Notes under the pieces: model-generated
The model's input: the letters and a program-made list of their open reading frames with translations, nothing else
Told to the model about the DNA's origin: nothing
Database searches by the model: none
Origin: a virus
Reading direction: 5' to 3' (one strand)
Virus record (IMG/VR): IMGVR_UViG_3300032322_000605
Coordinates: 1 to 37,595 of that record
Length of the DNA: 37,595 bases
Part shown: positions 31,301 through 37,595 of the stretch, piece after piece
Layout of the letters: each line of letters starts with the position of its first letter
Numbering within the stretch: position 1 is the first letter of the stretch
Program-made: the position numbers and the translations under genes

Positions 31301-33391
31301 TACATCGGAAAGAACGAACGCAAGATTCTGTTGGCAAAGGAAAAGGCAGAGTTTCAGGCGGTTCGGGATGAGATCGTAAAGAGCGTTGTAGATAACGCTG
31401 GCGACCGCAAGGCCAACGCCAGGACGGCGACTACCAACATCGGCAGGGCCGTCACGGCCATGAAGGGATTCGCGGCGGCGCACCTGAAGGCCGCATCAAT
31501 TGTCCGCATCATGGATGGTGGTAAGGATGGCGGGCCGTTGTGGAACTATCTGATCCGGTCTGCAAACGAAGCCGGAGATACAGAAACGACCATGAGGGCA
31601 GAAGCAACCGCTGACCTGACCAAGATCCTTGAACCAGTATTCCGCGCTGGAAAGCTGGGTGGAAAGGGCATTTTCTTCCCGACGATCAACCGAGCCATGA
31701 ATCGCGAGGCACGCCTAGTCGTGGCCCTAAACATGGGCAACGCTGGCAACATGCAGCGCCTACTGGATGGAGAGGGTTGGAGCATTGAATCCGTCCTTCC
31801 TGTTCTGCAATCGCTGACCGAGGACGAACTAAATACGGTCCAGCAGATTTGGGACTACTTTGAGAAGTACCGCCCAATGATTGGACAGAAGGAACGCCGC
31901 CTGTACGGCAAAGAGCCGGCATGGGTTGAGCCCCAGCCGCTTGTGGTTCAGTCTGCGGACGGAAAGACTGTCACGCTTCGTGGTGGCTATTACCCGATCA
32001 AGTACGATCCTCGAGCATCACAACGGGCCGAAACGATGTCTGAGGCCGATGAGGCCAAGCGCGATTTGGCGGGTTCATACACAACCGCAACGACGCGACG
32101 CAGTTTCGTGAAATCGCGTGTTCGCAAGGTTGAAGATCAACCGCTGCTGTACACACTGGCTGGCATGTATGGCGGAATCAATGATGTGATCCACGATCTG
32201 ACGTGGCACGAATGGCTGATTCAGGCGAACCGTCTGATGCGATCCAAGTCGTTCGATGAGGCTGTGCGAAACCGATACGGACCAGAATATGTGGCGCAGC
32301 TCAAGAACTGGATCAAGGATGTCGCTGCCGGCGAGCGTGGCGTGCAGAACGAAGCCGAGATGGCGCTGAACTTCCTGCGGCAGGGCATTAGTTCTGCTGG
32401 CCTAGGTTTCAACATTGTGAGTGCGGCCATGCAGATCACTGGTTTCAACCAGTCCATTGTGCGCGTCGGCGCAAGGTGGATCGGTCGCGGCATTGCATAT
32501 GTCGCGCAGAATCCGATGATTGCAATGCGAGAGGTAAATGAGAAGTCAGAGTTTATGCGGAACAGAAGCCGCACCCAATTCCGAGAACTAAACGAGATCC
32601 GGAACATGGTGCAAGGCCAAAGTGTCGCCATGCGCCGCGTGCAGATGGGTACCTACTTCCTGATGATGCGGATGCAGCGCATGGTCGATGTACCGACGTG
32701 GCATGGTGCATACGAGAAGGCCATGTACGAAGGACGCGATGAGGAGACTGCTATTGCGCTTGCGGACCAGGCGGTGATTGACTCGCAGGGCGGAGGCATG
32801 GTCAAGGATCTTGCTCGCGTTGAGCGTGGCGGTCCTGCGGTCAAGTTGTTCACGGTGTTTTATGGGTACATGAACACGGTCTACAACATGGCTGCTGTGC
32901 AGACGATGACGAACAAGAACAAGGGCCGTTTGGCAGCCGATTACGTTATGTTGTTCGTTGTTCCAGTTGTTCTGTCCTACATGCTGAAGCAGGCGCTTAT
33001 CCCACGAAAGGGAGGCGAGGACGAGGAGTGGGATATGAGCAAGATTGGACGAGAGCTTGCCGCAGAGCAGTTGTCTTACCTGATGGGAACGATGGTCATT
33101 GCTCGTGAGTTTGGCGAGGTTGGAAAGATGATCTTTGGCGTCGAAGGACCGCGCATGGGCTATGGCGGTCCAGCCGGATTGAGAGCAGTCGGTGAGACAT
33201 ACCAGTTTGCAACACAAGCATCGCAGGGTGAATTTGATACCGCGTTCCGCAAGTCGGCAGTCAACATGATCGGTGCGTTTACTGGCCTTCCGAGCGCCCA
33301 GGTGAACCGCACGCTTGATGGCCTTGAGGCGCTGTATGAGGGTGAAACAAAGAATGTTTTGGCACCACTAACTGGAGCAAAGAAGCGATGA
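25337..33391 (+). CDS. Giant polyvalent internal virion protein with HExxH metalloprotease-like domain
   Basis: A 2684-aa protein, 21% of the genome. ATG 25337 (ATGA overlap with the previous stop) is preferred to a TTG at 25310. A Gly/Ala-rich segment with likely membrane helices is at about 240-300 (GLVGGAAGSVIPGIGTMTGF). Around residues 1100-1120, VLFVEEVQSDWGQAGRKTGF is a hallmark of large polyvalent-protein domains. HELTH at 1447-1451 (in TTGAHELTHFYVDYYTKQAM) is a zinc-protease-type site. Long helical parts follow, and the last third (for example FFPTINRAMNREARLVVALN) is again of the polyvalent type. It probably is the third ejected protein, in the place of T7 gp16, carrying several effector modules into the host. 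Confidence 0.85.
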   Translation: MIPFTPDDRRAQFAPSQNIGGAVDRDVLDIIGAQPQQTMAAQVDYELPDIKPVDPDVVAIVNQNQGPLMASLMGASQVNPDQAAEAKRIGSQIGIGQDIALRNMDDVRQRAFMADVQRRDIARANPVLAGFLTDRTFANEASDDIGTLDRVGSFFADIGRAAAGRPMYYTAGELARGYMRGQLVAERGEIGTRAILGEAEETNFARAKQIQAEMRDLAGGGIIASTAEVVAQNVAQAREVVGAGLVGGAAGSVIPGIGTMTGFAGGLGTGIVLTTAKMEAGNLYLDLQEQGISDDTAVPIAVGAGLLNGVVEAVGMKVAAAPFRQLAVRVMREQIAEAIQKPTMRAALAAAGKAYVVQVGSEATEEGLQEIVNIAGEELAKGMEGIDSETTMRDAAKRVLDSFVQGAMGGSILGGIGPGANLYVDLRRANKATKQTRFFDDLSKNATESKLKARDAGAYERFVAATADGTGADTVFVDGATIRDVLTQAGVTDTQLDAIIPGMAQQVRQAVKLGNDVTLPTSQFAARLAGTKLGDALMPHMRLSPDAMSAMEAQQFEQSREALVEEARALLDAKTEAESAFVQEADQIASSMRDKLVAAGRDPAMAEVESLVHQAFVVTQAARRGMTPSQFEAESGLREIVGVPQVRDESMAAPTGPLEQANRNVISAVDAELGRVMDAAKEASRADGKPKSKDIQTAAKKAKQQWIAANPARYEEYQAAQRMEALENERVREAAASALAGKIDESLATAAKTLTDAGFVLDYESPAPSKSRYYRKGNTLIRLSDHEIPVTPERAAAREAGVQVPYRDFVFDGTAVDAELIQDLKEFAARTSPNIMEQAAMFEQAPVSPGFYSALAKSVNAIDAKSIAPSGWKERIKGLVNKGEVKQDEVDWSGLTDWLDMQDGKVTKEAVTEFLKNNGVRVERVQLQENLDTVWVVRRRDGPLETFATKAEAESAAEEYQTSDEREYRNAAEELYEVIQTDDEEWSVLDAGNIRSTHSSWGNANRARQKYIDTFVAENLEGFEYRATATDRTSGETKYGQYTLPGGENYREILLTLPNDALGTRNIMEGDRVVAIAKNEPFRSSHWDQRNVVAHIRLNDRVDASGKRVLFVEEVQSDWGQAGRKTGFVPTDIRRQEIIDEYNASKAALDAAVPGSAEAEAAYERFERNAEAYNNEINDASIPRAPFVENTDGWLNLGLKQIMLEAIKGNYDRVAFVNGQQSADRYDLNKQVREVSWTGYDSRGATKLVTITPIQGNLIEIPIDDRGVAISTGSQFDGKPLDEIIPKEIADQVMSERSGDISGDGLKVGGKGMIDFYDKIVPAAVNKLLKKYGGGKLSQVGITEQGTMRNLSVRSDGTQYWLEANDGTRFSENVASYLEADDIRAQLESGISKQPGFAVTPEMVKKLESGLPLFQAMPSPGPARGGYDPARLKILFGPGADFTTGAHELTHFYVDYYTKQAMAGTATPQMLADLDAMFKFMGVAGDTPEARMAAFNAMPFETSRPLIETITYNAEIYLFEGKAPSLELAGVFDRMLAFFRRAYKSIADFITQQQAIYRREFGRELPVLNDELRAVFDRMLADERQIKQAQAVAQMRGQFTVKPEGMDDAEWAAYQEMAGEATNAAIADMTKASLRQMEWLSRARSRIIKDMQARHTAQRKEVRERVQREVQQDPLYRAMAFLKRAQIVAPDGATTKAEGVHRIDRVLAAEFAPTVDLGRLGGRFGVLQDDGLHPDVVAEMFGYPAGASLLQALADAKPMREVVEDRTDAEMLRVYGEMNTPEAREQEIQKALHNEARARLVGVELRFMGKIRQPVRVLMEAARQAAQQVIDRKRVGELRPSEFIAAEAKASREATAAMQNNKPDMAVRAKRAQLLNNQLAKTALEVRDEIDDGVRYLRRVLRDSNRQRMGADVADQIAGLLDRFNIAPMTADEANRVRTLSEFLASLEDRGLVPDIAEAIGMRDTRIPYKNMNIADFRDLVNAIKQLEYIGKNERKILLAKEKAEFQAVRDEIVKSVVDNAGDRKANARTATTNIGRAVTAMKGFAAAHLKAASIVRIMDGGKDGGPLWNYLIRSANEAGDTETTMRAEATADLTKILEPVFRAGKLGGKGIFFPTINRAMNREARLVVALNMGNAGNMQRLLDGEGWSIESVLPVLQSLTEDELNTVQQIWDYFEKYRPMIGQKERRLYGKEPAWVEPQPLVVQSADGKTVTLRGGYYPIKYDPRASQRAETMSEADEAKRDLAGSYTTATTRRSFVKSRVRKVEDQPLLYTLAGMYGGINDVIHDLTWHEWLIQANRLMRSKSFDEAVRNRYGPEYVAQLKNWIKDVAAGERGVQNEAEMALNFLRQGISSAGLGFNIVSAAMQITGFNQSIVRVGARWIGRGIAYVAQNPMIAMREVNEKSEFMRNRSRTQFRELNEIRNMVQGQSVAMRRVQMGTYFLMMRMQRMVDVPTWHGAYEKAMYEGRDEETAIALADQAVIDSQGGGMVKDLARVERGGPAVKLFTVFYGYMNTVYNMAAVQTMTNKNKGRLAADYVMLFVVPVVLSYMLKQALIPRKGGEDEEWDMSKIGRELAAEQLSYLMGTMVIAREFGEVGKMIFGVEGPRMGYGGPAGLRAVGETYQFATQASQGEFDTAFRKSAVNMIGAFTGLPSAQVNRTLDGLEALYEGETKNVLAPLTGAKKR

Positions 33392-33392
33392 T

Positions 33393-33421
33393 GGTGCCCG
33401 TATCCGTGACCGATATCAATA
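33393..33421 (+). promoter_or_regulatory. Late-promoter-like element 3
   Basis: GGTGCCCGTA (33393-33402), with TCAATA (33416-33421) exactly 16 bases after the GTGCCC core. It follows the stop of the giant gene directly and lies 31 bases before the tail-fibre start. It would serve the fibre and lysis genes. Confidence 0.6.
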
Positions 33422-33452
33422 GGTTTGCACCGACTTCACAGGAGTCCTGACC

Positions 33453-35198
33453 TTGACAATTAGCAGCACAACGCGCATTGCCGGCCCGTTTGTTGGAACT
33501 GGATCTGCCAGCGTCTTTCCATTTACCTTCAAGGTATTCGCGGCGTCTGATCTGGACGTGATCCGCCTGAACAGTTCAACTGGCGTTGAAACGACGCTAG
33601 TGCTGACGACGGATTACACGGTCACACTGAACGGCAATCAAAACACGAATCCTGGCGGAAGCGTCACGCTGGTCGCTGGCGCACTCGCGAGCGGATTCAC
33701 GCTGACAATCACTTCAGACATCGCCAACCTTCAGCCAACCGACCTGACGAACCAGGGCGGGTTCTACCCCGAGGTCATCACGGACTCGCTGGACCGGGCA
33801 ACGATCCAAATCCAGCAGATGTTTGAGGACGTGGGCCGCAGCCTGAAGGGTCCGATTTCGGACGGCAGCCTGAACATGGAGCTGCCAACGTCGGCGATCC
33901 GCGCAAGCAAGTTCCTGTATTTCGACAGCAATGGGTTGCCATCTGCTGCTGCGGGAACCAACACGGGAAACAACACTTCTCCTGTCAGCCTTACGCTGAC
34001 AGCCAACAATGCAAACAGCGGCGTTGGTCGCGATGTGAGTTTTTTCGATTACACAACGCAAACGATGCGAGTTGCTTCAGGCGGCAACCTGATCCTTGGA
34101 GATCAGAATGCGGCCGGGGATACGCAACGCGCATTTGACATTTACAACTATGCAAATGGTGCGTCAGCCTCTTCTCAAATTCGGTTGATTACTCACAACA
34201 CTTCGGGAAGCCCGTCTTCAGTTGGTCAACTGACCAAGTATCAAACTGGCTCATTCGCCATTCAAAATACGGACACCAATGCTGCTGCGCACATGCGGTT
34301 TGATGTTGGATCAAGCGAACGAATGCGCATTGATTCTTCTGGCCGCGTTGGCATTGGAACTGCAAATCCACAAGCGCCATTGCAAGTTGCTGGTAAATTT
34401 ATTTATGGAACAGTTGCAACCCCAAGTTCATTGGAATCTGATGGCTCAAGCAATTCTGTGAGCAATGCATGGAATGAGCATAGATTTCAGACTGGTGGAA
34501 ATGAGCGACTGCGTATTGAGGCATTAGGCGACCTAATCCTTGGAAATGCGAATGCGGCTGGCGACACATCCAGGCTGTTCGACATTTACAACTACGCAAC
34601 TGGCGCATCTGCGTCATCTGGGATTCGTCTGATTACTCACAACACCGCAGGCAGTCCGTCCTCAATCGGACAAATCCTCAAGTATCAGACTGGCGCATTT
34701 CGGTTGCAAAACACCGACACAAATGCTGCGGCGCATACGTCATTTTGGGTAGGAAACACAGAACGAATGCGTATTACTTCTGCGGGAGAAGTATTTATTG
34801 CAGGAACCACTGATCAAGGCGCATACAACCTTCAATGCAACGGCACGGGTGTGTGGGGCGCTGGTGCGTATGTGAACGGATCTGATAGCCGAATTAAACA
34901 CGACATCAATCCCATTGGCTCATGCCTTGATATTGTTGCTGCTATTGAGCCAGTGACCTTTGTGTACAACTCTGATTGGTCATTTGATCAAACTGTGCAA
35001 ACCGGATTCATTGCGCAGCAGTTGCAAACCGCCCTGGCTGGGCAACCCTATCTTGAAGGGATTGTGTCGCAAGGTGGTGAATACCTGAATGTTGCATATC
35101 AGAACATCATTCCACTTCTGACCAAATCCATTCAGGAACTCAAGGCAATCGTGGAATCCCAGGCCGCTCGCATTGCTGCATTGGAAGCCAGCGCATGA
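33453..35198 (+). CDS. Tail fibre with T7-like N-terminus and S74 self-cleaving chaperone domain
   Basis: A 581-aa protein starting at TTG 33453, with AGGAG 9 bases upstream. Residues 1-~150 match the T7 gp17-type tail attachment part (FVGTGSASVFPFTFKVF, then DSLDRATIQIQQMFEDVGRS). Two copies of an ~85-residue module lie at 213-297 and 361-445. The C-terminal ~105 residues are a peptidase S74 intramolecular chaperone: GSDSRIKHDINPI gives the Ser477/Lys482 dyad, and FVYNSDW, TGFIAQQLQ and a coiled coil (IQELKAIVESQAARIAALEA) follow. This domain trimerises the fibre and then cuts itself off. The gene overlaps the next start by 4 bases. Confidence 0.92.
   Translation: MTISSTTRIAGPFVGTGSASVFPFTFKVFAASDLDVIRLNSSTGVETTLVLTTDYTVTLNGNQNTNPGGSVTLVAGALASGFTLTITSDIANLQPTDLTNQGGFYPEVITDSLDRATIQIQQMFEDVGRSLKGPISDGSLNMELPTSAIRASKFLYFDSNGLPSAAAGTNTGNNTSPVSLTLTANNANSGVGRDVSFFDYTTQTMRVASGGNLILGDQNAAGDTQRAFDIYNYANGASASSQIRLITHNTSGSPSSVGQLTKYQTGSFAIQNTDTNAAAHMRFDVGSSERMRIDSSGRVGIGTANPQAPLQVAGKFIYGTVATPSSLESDGSSNSVSNAWNEHRFQTGGNERLRIEALGDLILGNANAAGDTSRLFDIYNYATGASASSGIRLITHNTAGSPSSIGQILKYQTGAFRLQNTDTNAAAHTSFWVGNTERMRITSAGEVFIAGTTDQGAYNLQCNGTGVWGAGAYVNGSDSRIKHDINPIGSCLDIVAAIEPVTFVYNSDWSFDQTVQTGFIAQQLQTALAGQPYLEGIVSQGGEYLNVAYQNIIPLLTKSIQELKAIVESQAARIAALEASA
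34089..34343 (+). repeat. Tail-fibre duplicated module, copy 1
   Basis: It encodes an 85-residue unit beginning LILGDQNAAGDTQRAFDIYN. It matches copy 2 (34533-34787) at about three quarters of positions, including IRLITHNT, KYQTG, NTDTNAAAH and ERMRI. It is in the same frame 444 bases apart. A region of 63 different residues lies between the copies. Confidence 0.9.
34533..34787 (+). repeat. Tail-fibre duplicated module, copy 2
   Basis: It encodes an 85-residue unit beginning LILGNANAAGDTSRLFDIYN, the partner of 34089-34343. The copies are close enough for homologous exchange but clearly diverged. The module lies directly before the self-cleaving domain. Confidence 0.9.
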
Positions 35199-35419
35199 CT
35201 AGTTCTCACACCGAAGAACTGTTTCTTGCGATTGGCCGGCTAGAGGGCAAGGTCGATTCCCTGATCGCCATGCAAAGCCACCAGCAGGATCAGCTCAAGG
35301 AGCATGACTCACGTATCCGCTCGCTCGAGCATTCGCGGGGCTATATGCTTGGATGGTCAGCGGCCATCGGAGCGAGCATGAGCCTTGTCGCTAACTACCT
35401 CATCCGCGCATTCAACTAA
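35195..35419 (+). CDS. XhlA-like small membrane protein
   Basis: A 74-aa protein (MTSSHTEELF). Residues 5-45 form a coiled coil (AIGRLEGKVDSLIAMQSHQQ), and residues 52-70 form one membrane helix (MLGWSAAIGASMSLVANYLI). This layout, a coiled coil followed by a C-terminal membrane anchor, is the haemolysin XhlA type that often sits in phage lysis regions. Here it lies between fibre genes. It starts inside the fibre stop codon. It may assist the holin or anchor the lysis complex. The function is inferred from layout. Confidence 0.65.
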   Translation: MTSSHTEELFLAIGRLEGKVDSLIAMQSHQQDQLKEHDSRIRSLEHSRGYMLGWSAAIGASMSLVANYLIRAFN

Positions 35420-35428
35420 AGGATCAAC

Positions 35429-35971
35429 ATGCCTACCGACATCATCATCGCTACGGATAAGCCAAGTTACCTGACGACTGGCCTCGTCACCGCTAGCAGC
35501 GGTACCTACGACACCTCCGTCCCGACTGCCACGATCCCGTCCACGACCGGGCAGACGTTTCTGGTTCCGACGAACCTTGGCGACAAGCCGAGCCTGCTGC
35601 GCTTGACGCCGTTCCACAGCGCGAACAACGCAACGACGCCTGGCTTCCGCGTAATCGGCTGGACAACGTACGTGCAGACGAACGGCACCCCGGTGTATAT
35701 CCCGACGTTGCTTGCCGACTGCGCTTGCTCGTACAACGCTACATCCGGCAGCATCCCGAGCTTGTCTGTGAACGGCACGACGCAGCACTTCTTCCATGCG
35801 ATTAGTGTTGGCACTGGTGTTCCGACCGTGAACGTCTACAGCCCAGGCACGGCAGCGGCTGCTGGTACGCCGCCAGCCGGCGTGGTGATTGACACCATCG
35901 GTATGCAGTACATCACGATCCAGGTTGAGTCTTCGACCGGAACGATGGGTTGCTTCTACGCCTTCATCTGA
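35429..35971 (+). CDS. Structural protein, possible outer virion or fibre protein
   Basis: A 180-aa protein starting MPTDIIIATDKPSYLTTGLV, with AAAGGA upstream. It is Thr/Ser/Ala-rich, low in charge and probably all beta, with the segment TGQTFLVPTNLGDKPSLLRL and a hydrophobic end (TGMGCFYAFI-like). It is not a family I recognise, but composition and place among fibre genes suggest a virion surface protein. It has no signal peptide. Confidence 0.6.
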   Translation: MPTDIIIATDKPSYLTTGLVTASSGTYDTSVPTATIPSTTGQTFLVPTNLGDKPSLLRLTPFHSANNATTPGFRVIGWTTYVQTNGTPVYIPTLLADCACSYNATSGSIPSLSVNGTTQHFFHAISVGTGVPTVNVYSPGTAAAAGTPPAGVVIDTIGMQYITIQVESSTGTMGCFYAFI

Positions 35972-35983
35972 TCGGAGCTAGCG

Positions 35984-36853
35984 ATGCGAAGCCTCTTGGG
36001 TCGGTTCCACCGTCCGAACGTTCGTTCGCAGACCGAGCAGTTGGTTATGTTGAACAACCTCGCAGGCGGACCATATTCCGTTGAAGTGTTTGTCATCGCT
36101 GGCGCCGGTGGTGGTGGGCGTAATTCTGGCGCTGGTGGTGGTGCTGGAGGCGTTCTTTTACTAACTCCTACGCTAGCCCCGGCCGCCTCTTACACCGTCG
36201 TTATAGGTGCTGGCGGAAATGGCGCGGTAGGTTCAGGAAACGGCGCTAGTGGTACTGGTTCCACTTGGGATGGCAACTCATCAACTGGCGGCGGTGGTGG
36301 TGGGTCTATCAATGCAAATGGTATTGCTGGTGGTTCAGGTGGTGGAGCAGGTGGAATTTCCACGACGGGGGGCACAGGAACTAGCGGTCAGGGAAACAAA
36401 GGCGGCGACGGAAATGCTTTATCGAATGCCATTTCGGGAGGTGGCGGAGGTCAAGCGTCAGCCGGAGGTAATGCAAATTCAGGCACATTGACTTCCGGCA
36501 ACGGAGGAACGGGAATCACCATTGCCGGTGTTTCATACGCTGGAGGCGGTGGTGGTGGTGGTTCAGCTCAAACGGGTAACCTAGGAACCGCTGGCACTGG
36601 TTCAAGTGGTGGTGGAAATGGTGGAGCAGGTGTTGCCGGAAGCAACGCAACGTCTAACGGATCAGGCGGCGGTGGCGGCGGTAGAACAGCCGGTGGAGCG
36701 GGTCAATCCGGTGGCAATGGAGCGGACGGCCTTGTCGTTGTGAAATACGCGGGATCTCCGAGATCTGTTTCTTACACAGGATCGATGTCCACATCTCAAG
36801 ACGGTGGATTTACCTTCCACCTGCTTTCTACAAGCGGAACATTTACAGCATGA
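35984..36853 (+). CDS. Glycine-rich adhesin-like protein
   Basis: A 289-aa protein. From about residue 35 it is dominated by Gly, with Ser, Ala, Asn and Thr (VFVIAGAGGGGRNSGAGGGA, repeated GGGGGG blocks near 105, 155, 190 and 235). It ends with a short ordered part (DGLVVVKYAGSPRSVSYTGS). The VFVI(A)GAGGGG start and the (L)VVVKY end frame the Gly-rich domain of many phage receptor-binding adhesins, where stacked polyglycine helices present variable loops. The first ~30 residues are basic. It probably is a receptor-binding tip or tail accessory. The gene overlaps the next by 4 bases. Confidence 0.75.
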   Translation: MRSLLGRFHRPNVRSQTEQLVMLNNLAGGPYSVEVFVIAGAGGGGRNSGAGGGAGGVLLLTPTLAPAASYTVVIGAGGNGAVGSGNGASGTGSTWDGNSSTGGGGGGSINANGIAGGSGGGAGGISTTGGTGTSGQGNKGGDGNALSNAISGGGGGQASAGGNANSGTLTSGNGGTGITIAGVSYAGGGGGGGSAQTGNLGTAGTGSSGGGNGGAGVAGSNATSNGSGGGGGGRTAGGAGQSGGNGADGLVVVKYAGSPRSVSYTGSMSTSQDGGFTFHLLSTSGTFTA

Positions 36854-37161
36854 TCTACGCAGCAGAACTTAATGACGACAACATTGTCCTACGGGTTGTT
36901 TGCGCCGAATCTGTTATTTGGTGCAAAAACAATTTGGGCGGCGAATCCTGGTACGAGGCATGGCGTAATGGCGGACAACGATTCAACTTTCCTAGCGCAG
37001 GGTTTACATTCGATTCAATTCGCAACGCTTTTATACCTCCCAAGCCTTATGTTTCTTGGGCGTTGAACGAATCGACCTGCAATTGGGAAGCCCCTACTCC
37101 GATACCGCCAGGGGGGCCGTGGGAATGGGACGAAAATATTGAGGAATGGGTTGCCGTATGA
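36850..37161 (+). CDS. Small fibre-associated phage protein
   Basis: A 103-aa protein starting MIYAAELNDDNIVLRVVCAE. The second half has IPPKPYVSWALNESTCNWEA and PTPIPPGGPWEWDENIEEWV, the Trp/Pro-rich ending of small proteins often placed after fibre genes in many phages. It may be a fibre-assembly chaperone or a minor tail protein. It starts inside the previous stop (ATGA) and ends overlapping the next small frame. Confidence 0.7.
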   Translation: MIYAAELNDDNIVLRVVCAESVIWCKNNLGGESWYEAWRNGGQRFNFPSAGFTFDSIRNAFIPPKPYVSWALNESTCNWEAPTPIPPGGPWEWDENIEEWVAV

Positions 37162-37265
37162 AACTTGCCGCTTGTATCTGTGTCGTGGTCAAGCGCATCG
37201 ATTTTGAGCCTGCGCGTTGCGGGCGAACTGACGTTTGCGCAGATCACGGCTGTACATATTCTTGA
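37158..37265 (+). CDS. Possible 35-aa cysteine-rich peptide
   Basis: An open frame of 35 codons starting with an ATG that overlaps the previous stop (ATGA). The product MKLAACICVVVKRIDFEPAR then CGRTDVCADHGCTYS has five Cys (6, 8, 21, 27, 32). The hydrophobic N-terminus with Cys6 could be a short lipoprotein-like or membrane segment. It has no family match and could be chance. The start overlap is its main support. The following ~50 bases before the holin are untranslated. Confidence 0.4.
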   Translation: MKLAACICVVVKRIDFEPARCGRTDVCADHGCTYS

Positions 37266-37316
37266 CTCTCCACCGTCCAACCCCATGCGGGTCTGGGCCT
37301 AACAAAAGGAACCAAC

Positions 37317-37499
37317 ATGAAGCAGAACTGGAAGACCACTAGCGCTGGCATCGCCGCAATCCTCGTCGCCGTTGGCTCGGCTTTGAAGGCGTTCACGGAT
37401 AATGACGCCACCACGGTGCCGGACATTGGTGCGTGCATCGCGGCCATCATGGCTGGCGTGGGCCTGATCCTCGCCAAGGACGCTAGCAAGGCCGACTGA
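37317..37499 (+). CDS. Holin-like small membrane protein
   Basis: A 60-aa protein starting MKQNWKTTSAGIAAILVAVG, with AAAGGA about 7 bases upstream. Two hydrophobic segments lie at about residues 8-26 and 37-54 (DIGACIAAIMAGVGLILAKD), separated by a short polar loop, and the C-terminus is charged (KDASKAD). Size and two-segment layout fit a class II or small phage holin that makes holes in the inner membrane at the end of infection. The next gene overlaps its stop across the contig ends. An endolysin is not visible beside it. Confidence 0.75.
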   Translation: MKQNWKTTSAGIAAILVAVGSALKAFTDNDATTVPDIGACIAAIMAGVGLILAKDASKAD

Positions 37500-37595
37500 T
37501 GGCCTGGTTGTCACAACTCATTGCAGCCATCGTGGCCGAGGTACTGGCGCGATTTGGCGGCGACATTGGAAAGGTAAAGGCAACCAATGCGAAGC
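37473..37595. repeat. Right copy of 123-bp terminal direct repeat
   Basis: Exact copy of bases 1-123. It holds the last codons of the holin-like gene (stop at 37497-37499) and the first 32 codons of the 56-aa gene that is complete at 27-197. The two window ends are therefore contiguous on the real molecule. Confidence 0.95.
37499..37595 (+). CDS. 5' part of the 56-aa lysis-region gene (complete copy at 27-197)
   Basis: The first 32 codons, cut by the window end. The same bases are present at 27-123, so this is not a second gene. It confirms that the two ends join. Confidence 0.9.
   Translation, partial: MAWLSQLIAAIVAEVLARFGGDIGKVKATNAK

Noticed and set aside
33453-36853. A diversity-generating retroelement, as in phage BPP-1
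   Set aside because: The virion genes resemble BPP-1, but there is no reverse transcriptase, no template/variable repeat pair and no Mtd-like C-type lectin gene. The fibre repeat is a simple module duplication.
1-37595. Integrase, tRNA genes, CRISPR array, insertion sequence
   Set aside because: None seen on either strand: no tyrosine or serine recombinase motifs, no tRNA-like cloverleaf, no regularly spaced repeats, no transposase.

Overview
The window is a near-complete genome of a short-tailed (podovirus-type) tailed phage. The first 123 bases (1-123) are repeated exactly as the last 123 (37473-37595). The contig therefore closes on itself, with a unit length of 37,472 bp and the lysis genes running across the join. 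The closest architecture I can name is the Bordetella phage BPP-1-like podovirus plan: Bbp19-like protein, scaffold, major capsid protein, Bbp16-like cement protein, connector, long nozzle, and ejection proteins ending in a giant polyvalent protein. I see no integrase, RNA polymerase, DNA polymerase, reverse transcriptase, tRNA or CRISPR array. Shine-Dalgarno sites, many stop/start overlaps and some GTG/TTG starts suggest a Gram-negative, probably proteobacterial, host. A lipoprotein spanin candidate supports this. The host genus cannot be read from the sequence.

Layout. (1) 37317-348 across the join: holin-like protein, a 56-aa overlapping protein and a 77-aa lipoprotein (spanin-like). (2) 366-2161, minus strand: six small genes of mostly unknown function, headed by a sigma-region-4-like helix-turn-helix protein that looks leaderless. 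(3) 2162-2352: divergent control region with a promoter on each strand and an inverted repeat. (4) 2353-9996, plus: early/replication block with a Bet/RecT annealing protein, Gp157-like protein, cytosine methyltransferase, DUF1376-type replication protein, RusA-like resolvase, metallophosphoesterase and a small HExxH protein. (5) 9730-12724: small basic proteins, HTH protein and both terminase subunits. (6) 12724-25340: acetyltransferase, portal, scaffold, capsid, cement, connector, nozzle and ejection proteins. (7) 25337-33391: a 2684-aa polyvalent virion protein with an HExxH motif. (8) 33393-37265: S74-type tail fibre, XhlA-like protein, further adhesin-like proteins and small genes before the holin.

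How it may work together. The phage has no polymerase and probably recruits host replication and transcription. The leftward HTH gene and the divergent promoters are a candidate early switch. The three longest plus-strand gaps in the virion half each carry the same bipartite element, GGTGCCCGTA with a TC(A/C)ATA box 16 bp after its GTGCCC core. They lie just before the head genes, the scaffold/capsid genes and the fibre/lysis genes. This spacing is promoter-like although the boxes are not the host consensus. A regulated late-promoter family, perhaps served by the phage's own sigma-like protein, is the most interesting hypothesis in the window. No endolysin could be recognised.
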